Source: Bacteroidetes bacterium GWF2_43_63 (GTDB lineage: Bacteria > Bacteroidota > Bacteroidia > Bacteroidales > DTU049). From it: a stretch of 63,932 nucleotides of DNA. Below are positions 38,653 to 48,641 of the stretch, in pieces. Location of the stretch: contig MEOQ01000002.1 in NCBI GenBank assembly GCA_001769275.1, forward strand, positions 1-63,932. The letters run 5' to 3'. A program made the translations under genes and the position numbers. The notes under the pieces were generated by a model. The model saw nothing but the letters and a program-made list of their open reading frames with translations. It made no database searches and was not told the origin of the DNA. Within the stretch, counting starts at the first letter, position 1; each line of letters starts with the position of its first letter.

Positions 38653-41600
38653 TTATTTTACAAACTGAATCCGATGAACTGTTGATCCCGATGAAAGCTC
38701 AATCCAATACACACCTTTGGACAAATATTCAAGATTCATTATGCAACGATTTTCACCTGATGTTGCTTCGAATGTTTGTGTTGTATTCAGCTTTCCATCT
38801 GTTCCGAAAATACGGATCTGGTATGTTTCGCTTGTGTGTGTAGTAAATTCAAGTGTGATGAAATCATCCTGCACCGGATTCGGGAAAAGCTTTATGTGAT
38901 TTTCTGCTTCTGAAATACCGTCGGGAATAATTACAACCTGCTGCATGATGGTGTCGCTGCCGCATCCGTTGGAGACAATCAGCGTGACCCAGTAGGTCCC
39001 ATCGCCGCTGTAAACATGATCCGGATTTTGTTGCACCGATGTCGAACCATCGCCGAAATTCCAGATCCAGTTTGCTAAAGTACTTCCATTTCCATCGGAT
39101 TGATCCGTAAAAGCGGTCGTTTGTGCCGGAGCTCCTGTCACTACATCAAATGCCGCTGTGGGGCGAGACTCGATATAAATTTGCTGAGAACTTGTATCGG
39201 AAAAACCAAGGTTGGAAACTACAATGAGTGTTACGTTAAACAAACCCGAATCGGCATAGGTATGCGCAGGATTCTGTGTTGTTGAAGTTGCACTGCCATC
39301 TCCGAAATCCCAGGCCCAGCTTGTGATTGATCCGGTAGCAACCGATGATTGATCGCTGAACAATGTTGTGCTTCCTACGCAGAATTGCGAAGCTGAAAAA
39401 TCGGAATAAGGTGCATTACTTATAATAATCTGCTGCGTGGTGGTATCCGGCGAACAGCTGCCTGTCCCGGTTACGATCAACGTAACAATGTATGTTCCGG
39501 TCGATGCATATATGTGATCCGGGTTTTGCATTGTCGATGTTTGTCCGTCGCCGAAATTCCATGAATACGCAACTGCATTGGTTGACGTGCTTGTAAAGTC
39601 AGCTGAATTCCCGTTTACAATGGCTGAGAACGATGCAACCGGTTGTTGGTAAATGGTGGCTGTTGCTGCTGTGCGCGCGCTCGAACAGGTTTCGTTTGTC
39701 TTCACTATCCAGTCGAAGAAAAAATAGAAATAAGATTGATTCTGATTGTTACCTGTGATTGAAATAGTGTTTGCAATGGTGTATGGGTACGATGGATTGC
39801 TGCCGATGTACAAATTGTTTCCTGTTCCTGTTTTGAGGCCAAGTCTGTAACCGGTACCAACGGGAATGTCAAAATCGAGTGTAACGAGATATGGATTTTG
39901 AGCAGTTGGAATATTCACAACAACCGAGTCAAGCGTAGTGCCCGCACTGTTTTGCAAATAAATTGTCCGTGAGCCAACAGTGTTTACATACACTTTCACC
40001 GATTCGAGGCGGATGGGCTGCATGACATCAAAAATCATGTAACGATAAGCATTTGTGCTGGTAAAATACTGTCCACCGCCAGTATTATCAGTCATGCCCG
40101 TATGCTGGGCCGCACCAATTGTCACAGATTCCGAAGCTACATAATAAGTTGTGGTGGTACTGATTGATGGAGTATTGAAAGTGGTTCCTGTGCCAACAGC
40201 AGTTCCGCCGATGGCTGAGGTGTACCAATTCAGTGTGCTGCCGCCAGCAGCTGATAATGCAACCGATCCACTTCCGCAACGCGTAGCACCGGTGGCAGTA
40301 GGTGCTGTTGGCATATTTACGGAAACGTACGATGACTTTGTTTCGCTGTCACTGCCTGCACAGGCGTTAATTGTGAGCTGTACAGTAAAGGTGCCATTTG
40401 AAGCATAGGCGTGTTGCGGATTTTCGAGTGTCGAGGTTTGTCCGTCACCGAAACTCCAAAGGAATGAACAACCAGCAGGATAGGTTCCTGTATTGGAAAA
40501 CTGAACCATCCCTGTGCAGGTTGAAGTAACATCAGCTGCGAAATTGGCTACAGGTGTAAGTGGCACCAGTACAACGTTGCGTGTTGTTGCAGTTCCATTG
40601 GTTACCGCTATATTCGTAATTGTTTTGGAAGTATAGCCTGGTGCCGAATAAGTGATACTGTAGGTTCCGGTATTTACGTATTTGTGATAATTGCCGACTG
40701 GCAGCGCGGAATATACATGAGAACTATCGTTGGCCTGATCGTAACTGTTGGCGAAAACTTTTGCGCGAATGGGCATACCGGAGCATGAATCAGTTATCAG
40801 GCCGCGAATTCCGTACAAACTTTCTTCCATATAATCGAGAAGTGACTGGTAATTGGTGTTCCACATGCCATTCAGGTTCTCAGTTTCCGTCGTTTTTACA
40901 CCATCGAGTTCAATGGTAGCTTCGCGACATTGATGGAAGTAATTCATATAGTCCTGTCGGCCACCGGCAACCAGATACCAGTCGCCGCCTTCGGTAACGC
41001 CATCACCAAAAGTGTCGGTCATGTATCCGGATGTAATGGCCCGTGCAGTGGTAACATAATCGGTGCAAACTCTTTCCCACCATGGGGCATCAGCATTTGG
41101 ATTGCTTGCTGTCGTCCAGTTGTCCCACGGGTAATTCATTACTTCAGCGCCACCGTGAAAATTGCCGCCCATATTGAAATGATGATTGTCGGCAAAGGTC
41201 ATGAATGCTTGTGTTTCGGGTTGCCATGCATTTCCATCGGGATGATCGCCGTCAACCGGATCTTTATAATTACGGTTAAGGTCAACGCCGGATAAGTTTC
41301 CCCGAATGGAATTGGCGATGGTTGATCCTACAGGCGATGAATTATAATAAGTTCCTTCGGGATTGGCCATTGGACAAATCCAGATTTCGGCACCACTCAC
41401 CAGACTTGTAACCTGTGAAACAGAGCCATAATTGGAGAGCAGATATTCAATCATGCGAAGCATGAGGTAAAATCCTGTTGTCTCATCGCCGTGCATCGAT
41501 GATGAATAGAGGAACTGAGGCTCGTTTTCAGCGGTATTGACATTATCTGAAATTCTTGCAACAAGAATTTTATAATTACCCGAAGGCGTTGAAGCCATTA

Positions 41601-42021
41601 TTGTATCAATGTTGCAAAGCGTCGGATAAGTGCTGGCAAAACTGGCCATCATTTGTTCGTAAACGCTGTAGGTTGGATATTTATCCCAGGTAGCCATCTG
41701 AGCCACTGTTGTTGCCATAGTCAGCGCTTTGGAAGCGTCTTTTGGTATAATTTGATACGGAATATTTCTTGTCAGAAAAGTCTGAAACTCTCGAGCATTC
41801 GCATACGCGATCACGTCAAAACCGCCATCGTGAGACGGTTTCACGTTGTCGATGGACATGATTTTTGTCAGGTCATTGTTGATCTGATCTTTTGTTGCGA
41901 CATTGAATCTGATAACGATCTCACCTCTGTCCTGTAAAATCTGCGTTGCCTGCTGTATCTGCGTCTGAGAGAAAATTGAAATAGACAGCGATAGCAGTAA
42001 AATTGAAAATACCAATTTCAT
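38653..42021 (-). CDS. T9SS-secreted M14 zinc carboxypeptidase with PKD domains
   Basis: 1122 aa. Very similar to the 28810 gene over the N-terminal ~600 residues: signal peptide, IQQATQILQDRGEIVIRFNV start, HGDE zinc motif, FHGGAEVMNYPWD, ATIELDG, transthyretin-like domain, then one Ig-like module. It differs after that: instead of ten Ig-like repeats it has three more PKD domains (WNFGDGQTSTMQNPDHIYAS, WAWDFGDGSATSTTQNPAH and WIWNFGDGSTSVQQNPDH) and the C-terminal T9SS sorting domain (LFPNPVQDD...VHRIQFVK). Exported peptidase. Gap of 33 bases to dapA upstream, so it may be in the dapA transcript. Confidence 0.95.
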   Translation of the reverse strand: MKLVFSILLLSLSISIFSQTQIQQATQILQDRGEIVIRFNVATKDQINNDLTKIMSIDNVKPSHDGGFDVIAYANAREFQTFLTRNIPYQIIPKDASKALTMATTVAQMATWDKYPTYSVYEQMMASFASTYPTLCNIDTIMASTPSGNYKILVARISDNVNTAENEPQFLYSSSMHGDETTGFYLMLRMIEYLLSNYGSVSQVTSLVSGAEIWICPMANPEGTYYNSSPVGSTIANSIRGNLSGVDLNRNYKDPVDGDHPDGNAWQPETQAFMTFADNHHFNMGGNFHGGAEVMNYPWDNWTTASNPNADAPWWERVCTDYVTTARAITSGYMTDTFGDGVTEGGDWYLVAGGRQDYMNYFHQCREATIELDGVKTTETENLNGMWNTNYQSLLDYMEESLYGIRGLITDSCSGMPIRAKVFANSYDQANDSSHVYSALPVGNYHKYVNTGTYSITYSAPGYTSKTITNIAVTNGTATTRNVVLVPLTPVANFAADVTSTCTGMVQFSNTGTYPAGCSFLWSFGDGQTSTLENPQHAYASNGTFTVQLTINACAGSDSETKSSYVSVNMPTAPTATGATRCGSGSVALSAAGGSTLNWYTSAIGGTAVGTGTTFNTPSISTTTTYYVASESVTIGAAQHTGMTDNTGGGQYFTSTNAYRYMIFDVMQPIRLESVKVYVNTVGSRTIYLQNSAGTTLDSVVVNIPTAQNPYLVTLDFDIPVGTGYRLGLKTGTGNNLYIGSNPSYPYTIANTISITGNNQNQSYFYFFFDWIVKTNETCSSARTAATATIYQQPVASFSAIVNGNSADFTSTSTNAVAYSWNFGDGQTSTMQNPDHIYASTGTYIVTLIVTGTGSCSPDTTTQQIIISNAPYSDFSASQFCVGSTTLFSDQSSVATGSITSWAWDFGDGSATSTTQNPAHTYADSGLFNVTLIVVSNLGFSDTSSQQIYIESRPTAAFDVVTGAPAQTTAFTDQSDGNGSTLANWIWNFGDGSTSVQQNPDHVYSGDGTYWVTLIVSNGCGSDTIMQQVVIIPDGISEAENHIKLFPNPVQDDFITLEFTTHTSETYQIRIFGTDGKLNTTQTFEATSGENRCIMNLEYLSKGVYWIELSSGSTVHRIQFVK

Positions 42022-42054
42022 GGGGGTAATGTTTTTCTAAAGACATCGATTTCT

Positions 42055-42960
42055 CTACAAAGTTGCCTGCCTGCAGTTTTTTTCTGTCTGCTCAACAACT
42101 TTGGAAATCTCTGCAAATTTGGCTTCATTCACCGGATGAACGGGGAGTCTGAAAACATGCTGAATCAATCCTTTAATATGCAGAACCGCTTTAATGCCGC
42201 TCGGGTTGCCCATTTTCAGCAAAGTGTGCATGATTGGAAGAATCAGATAATGATATTTTCTGGCTTCTTCCATATTGCCATTCATGGTTGCATGCACCAT
42301 TTTCGAAAATTCTTTCGGATATGCATTTGCAATTACAGAAATTACTCCACATGCGCCCATTGAAATAATAGGCAGGGCGAGTGCATCGTCTCCTGCAACC
42401 ACTTCGAGCGATGCGGGTTTTTCGTATAGCAGATCCATCACCTGGTCCATATTGTCTGTGGCCTCTTTGATTGCCATAACGTTCGGACAATCTCTGGCAA
42501 TACGCAGGGTTGTTTCAGGTTCCATGTTCACCACCGTGCGGCCCGGAACATTGTACAGAACAACAGGAATGGGTGCATGTTCTGCAATCATTTTGTAATG
42601 CATGTACATCCCGTCCTGATTTGGCTTGTTGTAATACGGCATTACCGAAAGCAAAGCCGATGCCCCGGTGAAATCGAAGAGGTTCATTTCTTCGATGAGC
42701 TTTGTTGTGTTGTTGCTCCCAAAGCCAATTACAATGGGTACTTTGCCGTTCAGATGTTTGGAAACCAACTGCAAGGCTTCTTGTTTTTCCTGCAGCGAAA
42801 CAGTTGGAGACTCGCCGGTAGTGCCGAAAAGCACAATGTAATCCACACCGCCATCAACCACATGATCAACAAGTCTGATCATGCTTTTGAAATCTATAGC
42901 TCCCTGTTCATCAAACGGTGTGACGAGCGCCACTCCACATCCTTGTACTGAAAATTTCAT
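42055..42960 (-). CDS. dapA: 4-Hydroxy-tetrahydrodipicolinate synthase
   Basis: 301 aa TIM-barrel aldolase. TTGE (47-50), Tyr136 in VVLYNVPGR, and Schiff-base Lys165 in VMAIKEATDN are all present. It condenses pyruvate with aspartate semialdehyde in the lysine and diaminopimelate (peptidoglycan) pathway. Its start overlaps the stop of the DUF6913-like gene (ATGA), and M14 and truA follow, an unusual set of neighbours. Confidence 0.96.
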   Translation of the reverse strand: MKFSVQGCGVALVTPFDEQGAIDFKSMIRLVDHVVDGGVDYIVLFGTTGESPTVSLQEKQEALQLVSKHLNGKVPIVIGFGSNNTTKLIEEMNLFDFTGASALLSVMPYYNKPNQDGMYMHYKMIAEHAPIPVVLYNVPGRTVVNMEPETTLRIARDCPNVMAIKEATDNMDQVMDLLYEKPASLEVVAGDDALALPIISMGACGVISVIANAYPKEFSKMVHATMNGNMEEARKYHYLILPIMHTLLKMGNPSGIKAVLHIKGLIQHVFRLPVHPVNEAKFAEISKVVEQTEKNCRQATL

Positions 42961-43505
42961 ATTTGCTTTTTTTGAAACATATTCTGGAAATGAATTGCCA
43001 GCGAAAACATCTCTTCCTGCGAGTGTCCTGGCAAGACTTCAATCGCTAAATCAAAAATTTGTTGATTTTTTTTCTCGCAGGCACCAATTTTTAGCCTGGC
43101 TGCCGAAAGCACAATGATCCAATGAAAAACCGGTTGCATGCAATACGTCAGGTCAATCAAAGTGTCAACCGGAATACTCAGAAATTCATCAACAAGCGCA
43201 TCGGAAGGAATACCTGATTTACTCATATCGTTCTTCCCGACGAAAGCCACATGCAGCGATTTATTGCACCATGCTGGTGTTGCAGGCATTCCGTGAAACC
43301 CGATGGCATGCACCTTTTTTTTCTGCAACTGCAACATCGATTGAATGCGTGTGAATTCGTTGTATTTTTCTTCAGTTGTACAATCGAACAACAAAAGAAA
43401 AGTTCCGGATTCCTCAAAACTTTTGTTGGCAACAATCCTCTTCACAGCCGCCTTGCGACGACTTAGTGCCTTATGGAATATATTATCCCGGAATTTTTTT
43501 AGCAT
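42957..43505 (-). CDS. DUF6913-like hypothetical protein
   Basis: 182 aa, soluble, basic N terminus (MLKKFRDNIFHKALSRRKAAVKRIVANKS, shown to SRRKA). The middle has an alternating fold pattern: GTFLLLFDCTTEEKYNEF...KKVHAIGFHGMPATP and DTLIDLTYCMQPVFHWIIVLSAARLKIGA. In Bacteroidota this family is commonly found next to dapA, as here (4-base overlap). Function unknown. Confidence 0.75.
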   Translation of the reverse strand: MLKKFRDNIFHKALSRRKAAVKRIVANKSFEESGTFLLLFDCTTEEKYNEFTRIQSMLQLQKKKVHAIGFHGMPATPAWCNKSLHVAFVGKNDMSKSGIPSDALVDEFLSIPVDTLIDLTYCMQPVFHWIIVLSAARLKIGACEKKNQQIFDLAIEVLPGHSQEEMFSLAIHFQNMFQKKQI

Positions 43506-43549
43506 TGCTTTCAGATTTTTGTTGCTACTATAACGTAAAAGCTGCCAGC

Positions 43550-46500
43550 TTATTTTGATTTATCGGGCCCTTCGGGAATTTCAGGAATTGGTTTGTAATT
43601 TTTCAATTCTTCTTTAATGACTTCAATAGCTTTCAGAAGCTGTGTGTCGGTGCCGGAAAATTCCTGATACGGATCGTTGTCAATAATTATATCCGGCTCT
43701 ACGCCATAGCCTTCAATGATCCATTTGCTTTCATCGATGGAGTAGCTTGCAAATTCGGGCTTGTTCAGCACAGTGCCATCTATAAATGGCAATGAACCGC
43801 GAATACCCACAACACCGCCCCAGCTGCGGACTCCAATGGTTTTACCCAACTGATGTTTTTTAAACGCATAAGGAAATAAGTCTCCGTCGGATGCTGAATA
43901 CTGATTGAGTAAAAGCACTTTTGGGCCCAGCATGATTTTGGTTGGAGTCTGTCCGGGGATGGTCACGTTGCGGGCCATATTGGCGCGTGTCGGAACACGC
44001 ATTAGTCGTTCCATAATCATTGGAGAAACATTGCCGCCGCCGTTTCCACGATCATCAATGATCAGTGCTTTTTTGTTCAGCTGCGGGTAAAAATATTTCA
44101 CAAATTCATTCAGCCCTTCAACGCTCATGTCTGGAACGTGGATGTATCCTACTTCTCCGTTGGTTGCTTTATCAACAAGTTCCACATTGTGCTGCACCCA
44201 GTTGTAGTAATAGAGTGATGCTTCAGATGCCAGCGGAACAACAATAACTTTTCGGGCACCATCAGCTGATGGCTTGCTGTTTACAAGCATTTCGACCTGT
44301 ATATCGGCTTTGCCTGCAAGCAGCGCGTATACATTATTTACAGTATTTGTTCTTACACCATCAATGGCGATAATATATTCTCCTTCTTTCACATTCACAC
44401 CGTGCTCGGTGAGTGGGCTGCGCAATTGTTTGCTCCAGTTTGCCCCTTTCAATACAGACGATATTTTGAAAAAACCGGAGGGATCCGAAGCGATTACAGC
44501 GCCCAGAAGCCCAGTGTTTACGCGCGTTGGCATTGGCCGGTCTCCACCGCTGATGTAAGCATGTCCTACATTCAGTTCGCCGATTAATTCACCAATAATA
44601 TAATTCAGGTCGTGACGATTATTAACATAAGGCAGCAATGCAGCGTATTTATCGCGCATGGCATCCCAGTTTACGCCCTGCATGTTTTCAACATAAAAGA
44701 AATCCCGCATCTGGCGGTAGACCTCAAAATAAATCTGAGACCATTCTTCCTGACGGTTGACCGTGGTTTTCAACTGATCGAACGACACGCTCTTTTCCGG
44801 CTTCACTTCAGCTTTTGGCAGATCGATGATATAATAAACTCTATCCCTGCGAACCAACATTTTCTTGCTGTTGCCAGTAATCTGAAAACCATTGAATTCG
44901 CCAATAGTAGTTTCTTTTGAATCTTCTATACTGTAAAGCATGAGTTGACTTTTCTCATCGCCTGTTGCACTTTTCACGTAGTAAACGTCGTCGCCGGTCA
45001 TTTCTACTCCGTAATAATTGCATGACTCAATAGGTAATGAAACAATGCGATCCTGAATGCCCTCGGTTGTTACAACAATATTTGGAATAGCTCCATCAGC
45101 GGGTTTCGGGTCATCTTTCTTTTCAGGTTCCAATGCAACTTCATCATTCTTTGGCGCAAGCGGGTTCAGTGTTTTAGCGTCCAATGGCACAAGATAAATG
45201 CGCCCCATATTTGTATAGGCCGTATTCCATTCCGTCTGACTATAAATAGGATTGAAATCACGATCGCTGATGAAAACGAGAAATTTCCCGTCACGACTGA
45301 ATTGCGCATTGTATGATTCGTACCAGGTATCGGTGACTGCAGTTTTCTTACCTGAAGCCAGCTCATAGAGCATAATTTGGTTCATGCCCGATTTTTGGGG
45401 CTCAGTAAAAACGATCCACTTACTGTCAGGACTCCATGCAAAATCAGTGTATTCCCACACGCCTGTTGATGCGACTTCTGTAATTTTTTTTGTTTCAACA
45501 TCTACATAACGAAGACGCAGTTTTTTGTCGCTGAAAAGTATTTTTTTGCTATCCGGTGACCACTCAAGAGAGAAATAATATGTGTCGGCTTTTTTTGTAA
45601 TCTGCACTGGGTCTGAACTTCCATCCTGTGCAATCGTCCAGATTTCAAACTCACCGCTGCGATCGCTTATATATGCAATGGTCTTTCCATCGGGCGACCA
45701 GACGGCGTTGCGGTCATGCGATGAAGATTTTTTTGTGAGATTTCGGGTAACTCCGCTTTTCACAGGAACGGAAAATACTTCGCCGCGGGCACTCACCACG
45801 AGCCGTTCTCCGCCTGGAGCAGGACTTACCATCTGAATATTTTTCGAAGCATCGGCCAGAAAGTCGCGACTGTAGGCCATGTCGTTTGAAATCAGAATTT
45901 TTACTTTTTCGGCTTTCTTGGTTGAAGCACTGAAAAGATAGATATAGCCTCCGTTTTCAAAAACGATTTCACCATTGTTGTGCGAAGGAAATTTGATGTC
46001 AAATTCAGAGTATGTTGTAACCTTAGATGTAGTCTTGCTTTCAGTATTGTAGCAGAAAAGATTCATGGTGCGGTCACGATCCGAAATAAAATAAATTTCA
46101 TTGCCAATCCACATGGGCATGATATCCTGTGCCTGTGTATCGGTTATTTTTTCGATTGATTTTGTTTTATAATCGAAGATGCGTATATCATCGGCCATCC
46201 CACCTTTGTAATATTTCCATGTGCGGAATTCACGAAAAACGCGATTGAAAGCGAGCTTGCTGCCATCGCTATTGTAGCTGCAGAATCCGCCGGTGGAGAG
46301 GGGGAGTTCTTCTGATAGTCCGCCGTCAACAGATACTGCATATAGTTTTCCGACAAAATCGTTGAAGGAAGTTCCGCGTGAACGATATATGATTTTCTTT
46401 CCGTCGGGAGTCCAGCCCATTACAATATTATTGGGACCCATGCGATCCGAAATATCGTCCCTTCCAAGTGTGGCTGTGTGTGTCAGGCGTTTTGGAATTC

Positions 46501-46786
46501 CACCGTCGGCAGGAATCAGATAAACTTCAGTGTTGCCATCATACTGGCCGGTAAATGCAATCCATTTTCCATCTGGAGAAAATCTGGGGAACATTTCGTA
46601 GCCGTCGCCCGAAGTGATGCGACGCGCGACGCCGCCAGTTTTACCGACAGCGTAAAGATCACCGGCATAGGTGAAAACGATGGAGCTGCTGCTGACTGCA
46701 GGGAAACGAAGAAGACGGGCTTCCTGCTGGCTTTTGGCTGTATGAGTCATCATGATCATGATAGCAATAAGGAGTGAATATTTCAT
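43550..46786 (-). CDS. Tricorn-like S41 protease (beta-propeller, PDZ, S41)
   Basis: 1078 aa from ATG 46786; an ATG four codons earlier exists but the signal peptide (KYSLLIAIMIMMTHTAKSQ) fits the later start. Residues ~30-640 hold two sets of WD40-like PD40 blades (FSPDGKWIAFTG, WSPDGKTIAYIS, WSPDSKWIVFTE). Then a helical region, LNVGHAYISGGD with the likely catalytic His, a PDZ-like domain, and the S41 core with SASDGDLFPY (catalytic Ser) and GVEPDIIID. Exported peptide-trimming protease, probably periplasmic. Minus-strand -7 box TAATTTTG (46813-46820) precedes it. Confidence 0.93.
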   Translation of the reverse strand: MKYSLLIAIMIMMTHTAKSQQEARLLRFPAVSSSSIVFTYAGDLYAVGKTGGVARRITSGDGYEMFPRFSPDGKWIAFTGQYDGNTEVYLIPADGGIPKRLTHTATLGRDDISDRMGPNNIVMGWTPDGKKIIYRSRGTSFNDFVGKLYAVSVDGGLSEELPLSTGGFCSYNSDGSKLAFNRVFREFRTWKYYKGGMADDIRIFDYKTKSIEKITDTQAQDIMPMWIGNEIYFISDRDRTMNLFCYNTESKTTSKVTTYSEFDIKFPSHNNGEIVFENGGYIYLFSASTKKAEKVKILISNDMAYSRDFLADASKNIQMVSPAPGGERLVVSARGEVFSVPVKSGVTRNLTKKSSSHDRNAVWSPDGKTIAYISDRSGEFEIWTIAQDGSSDPVQITKKADTYYFSLEWSPDSKKILFSDKKLRLRYVDVETKKITEVASTGVWEYTDFAWSPDSKWIVFTEPQKSGMNQIMLYELASGKKTAVTDTWYESYNAQFSRDGKFLVFISDRDFNPIYSQTEWNTAYTNMGRIYLVPLDAKTLNPLAPKNDEVALEPEKKDDPKPADGAIPNIVVTTEGIQDRIVSLPIESCNYYGVEMTGDDVYYVKSATGDEKSQLMLYSIEDSKETTIGEFNGFQITGNSKKMLVRRDRVYYIIDLPKAEVKPEKSVSFDQLKTTVNRQEEWSQIYFEVYRQMRDFFYVENMQGVNWDAMRDKYAALLPYVNNRHDLNYIIGELIGELNVGHAYISGGDRPMPTRVNTGLLGAVIASDPSGFFKISSVLKGANWSKQLRSPLTEHGVNVKEGEYIIAIDGVRTNTVNNVYALLAGKADIQVEMLVNSKPSADGARKVIVVPLASEASLYYYNWVQHNVELVDKATNGEVGYIHVPDMSVEGLNEFVKYFYPQLNKKALIIDDRGNGGGNVSPMIMERLMRVPTRANMARNVTIPGQTPTKIMLGPKVLLLNQYSASDGDLFPYAFKKHQLGKTIGVRSWGGVVGIRGSLPFIDGTVLNKPEFASYSIDESKWIIEGYGVEPDIIIDNDPYQEFSGTDTQLLKAIEVIKEELKNYKPIPEIPEGPDKSK

Positions 46787-46862
46787 TTTGAATGGCATTT
46801 ATAATGGCAGCCCAAAATTACGGATTTTTGCTGAGAACGAACCGTATCAGCAGGTGATTATT

Positions 46863-47035
46863 ATCAGCTGTTATGAAGGAGCCGTTTCTTGATGTCACAA
46901 CGATTCCATATTCTTTGTGGAATTTATACTGCTTTGCAGTACTTCGAACGATGGAATATTGTGACAAGCGCAACGATATCCCATCGTCCGACCGCAGAGA
47001 GGATATGGGATCGTCGTTGGTGCTGAAAAGCTGAT
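46863..47035. repeat. 173-bp double-hairpin element
   Basis: Outer ATCAGCT (46863) / AGCTGAT (47029-47035). Hairpin 1: TGTCACAA-ATTCCATA (46893-46910) with ATGGAAT-ATTGTGACA (46951-46966), and an inner TACTGC/GCAGTA. Hairpin 2: CAACGATATCCCATCGTCC (46971) with GGATATGGGATCGTCGTTG (47001-47019). It sits between the tricorn gene start and the permease gene stop and touches the permease stop codon. Confidence 0.7.
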
Positions 47036-48271
47036 TTAATATCGGAAACTAAACCATCCTGCGTTGATGCGACGGATTGGTATGCGCGATATCAGCGCTG
47101 CTATTGCGAGAACTGTAAAAAACACATAAACGAAATCGGTCCATATTATTTTAACCGGATAAATATCACTGATAAAGGTATCTCCTCCTGCAAACCGCAC
47201 CAGGCCAAAGTTTTGCTGCAGTACAATAACGATTATACTGATTCCAAATCCAACGAGCATTCCGGTCAGACAAATGATAAAGCCATGCGCAACTATAACA
47301 CGTCTGATTTTCGGAACTCCTGCGCCCAATGCATAAAGCGTTGAGAGGTCTTTTTGCTTGCTCAGAATTTCAAGTGTCAGTGTTGAGATGATGGTGAATG
47401 ACGTGATTAGCAGAATGAGCGCAAGGATAAGAAACACAATAAGCTTTTCGCTTTTCATGATTTTGTACAATGCTTCTTCCTGTTCCATTCTGTTTTTAAC
47501 ATTGTATCTGTCACCTACCATATCCTGCACCTCGTCTTCGATTCCGGGAATCAGACTTTCATCGCTGATGCTAATTTCAATGGCTGTGGAAATGGTTTCG
47601 TACTCCAGCAGGTCACGTGCGAGTGAAAGCGGAACAATTATATATTTTTCGTCAAACTCCTGCTGAACCGAAAACATGCCTCCTGCAATGGCGCTTCTGG
47701 AGCGGAACGACGACGAAATATCGGCCGATGCAGCCGACGTTCTTTTCGGGCTGTAGAATGTCAGCGGCGTTGTGAAATCATTGATGTTGATTCCAAGAGA
47801 ATAAAATATTCCTGCACCAACAATAGCGTAGGGCACACTGTCTGTCCCGAGATTGCTGCTGCCATTGAGCATGAGCGGCTTGAATTTCTCTTCGAATCCC
47901 TTACCCGGCTCCACTCCTTTGATATAAACCACTTGTTGACGGTCGCCGTAACGAACCATGCAGATATCTTCGACAACGTAACTGATGTCATCAACACCAT
48001 TCAGCGAGACGATTCTGGAAGCATCAAATTCTTTGTTTTGAAAATATTTTCCGTTGACCGGTTCAATGCGCAGCTCGCTGTGAAAGTTGTTGAACATGGT
48101 GCTTATCATCCCTTCCAGACCATTGAATGCTGAAAGAACAATGATTAGAGCAGCTGTTCCTACAGCAATGCCCCAGAATGAAATACCAGAAATAATGTTG
48201 ATGATACTGAACGATTTCTTCGATCGCCAGAAGCGAAACGCCATCCATGGTATCCATTGTTTGCCGGCCAC
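47036..48271 (-). CDS. FtsX-like permease, LolC/LolE-type
   Basis: 411 aa. One N-terminal membrane helix (INIISGISFWGIAVGTAALIIVLSAFNG), a large periplasmic domain (MacB-PCD-like), then three helices in the last ~140 residues, the FtsX layout of lipoprotein-release permeases. Probably moves lipoproteins out of the inner membrane, working with an ATPase such as LolD (26562). Two bases separate it from rbfA; this pair is frequent in Bacteroidota. Confidence 0.9.
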   Translation of the reverse strand: MAGKQWIPWMAFRFWRSKKSFSIINIISGISFWGIAVGTAALIIVLSAFNGLEGMISTMFNNFHSELRIEPVNGKYFQNKEFDASRIVSLNGVDDISYVVEDICMVRYGDRQQVVYIKGVEPGKGFEEKFKPLMLNGSSNLGTDSVPYAIVGAGIFYSLGININDFTTPLTFYSPKRTSAASADISSSFRSRSAIAGGMFSVQQEFDEKYIIVPLSLARDLLEYETISTAIEISISDESLIPGIEDEVQDMVGDRYNVKNRMEQEEALYKIMKSEKLIVFLILALILLITSFTIISTLTLEILSKQKDLSTLYALGAGVPKIRRVIVAHGFIICLTGMLVGFGISIIVIVLQQNFGLVRFAGGDTFISDIYPVKIIWTDFVYVFFTVLAIAALISRIPIRRINAGWFSFRY

Positions 48272-48273
48272 AG

Positions 48274-48612
48274 CTATGATTTTAGCGCCTTGTCAATTTT
48301 CTCCATATAATCCAGACTGTCGTCGATAAAAAACTTCAGCTCTGGAATTATGCGTACCTGTTTGCCAATGCGCAACCCGAGCAGTTTCCGGAGTTCTGAG
48401 GTGTAAATCTGAATGGTCTGAAACAAAGAATCCTTGTCTTTCACGGCAAACAAACTCAGGTAAACCCGGGCAATACTCATGTCGGGACTCAGCCTGACAA
48501 CGGTAACGGTGATCATGGCATTGCCAAACATATTTTTTCCTTCGTGAAGAAATATTTCAGCTAAATCTTTTTGAATCAGCCGCGCGGCTTTTTGTTGTCT
48601 GATGCTATCCAT
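48274..48612 (-). CDS. rbfA: 30S ribosome-binding factor RbfA
   Basis: 112 aa, KH-like fold. Starts RQQKAARLIQKDLAEIFLHEG, then ITVTVVRLSPDMSIARVYLSLF and the C-terminal RKLLGLRIGKQVRIIPELKFFIDDSLDY, all RbfA landmarks. It helps mature the 16S rRNA 5' end and helix 1 at low temperature. Co-directional with the glycosyltransferase upstream (29-base gap) and the permease downstream. Confidence 0.93.
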   Translation of the reverse strand: MDSIRQQKAARLIQKDLAEIFLHEGKNMFGNAMITVTVVRLSPDMSIARVYLSLFAVKDKDSLFQTIQIYTSELRKLLGLRIGKQVRIIPELKFFIDDSLDYMEKIDKALKS

Positions 48613-48641
48613 GTTGCAAAGGTAATACTTTTTTGCAGGGG

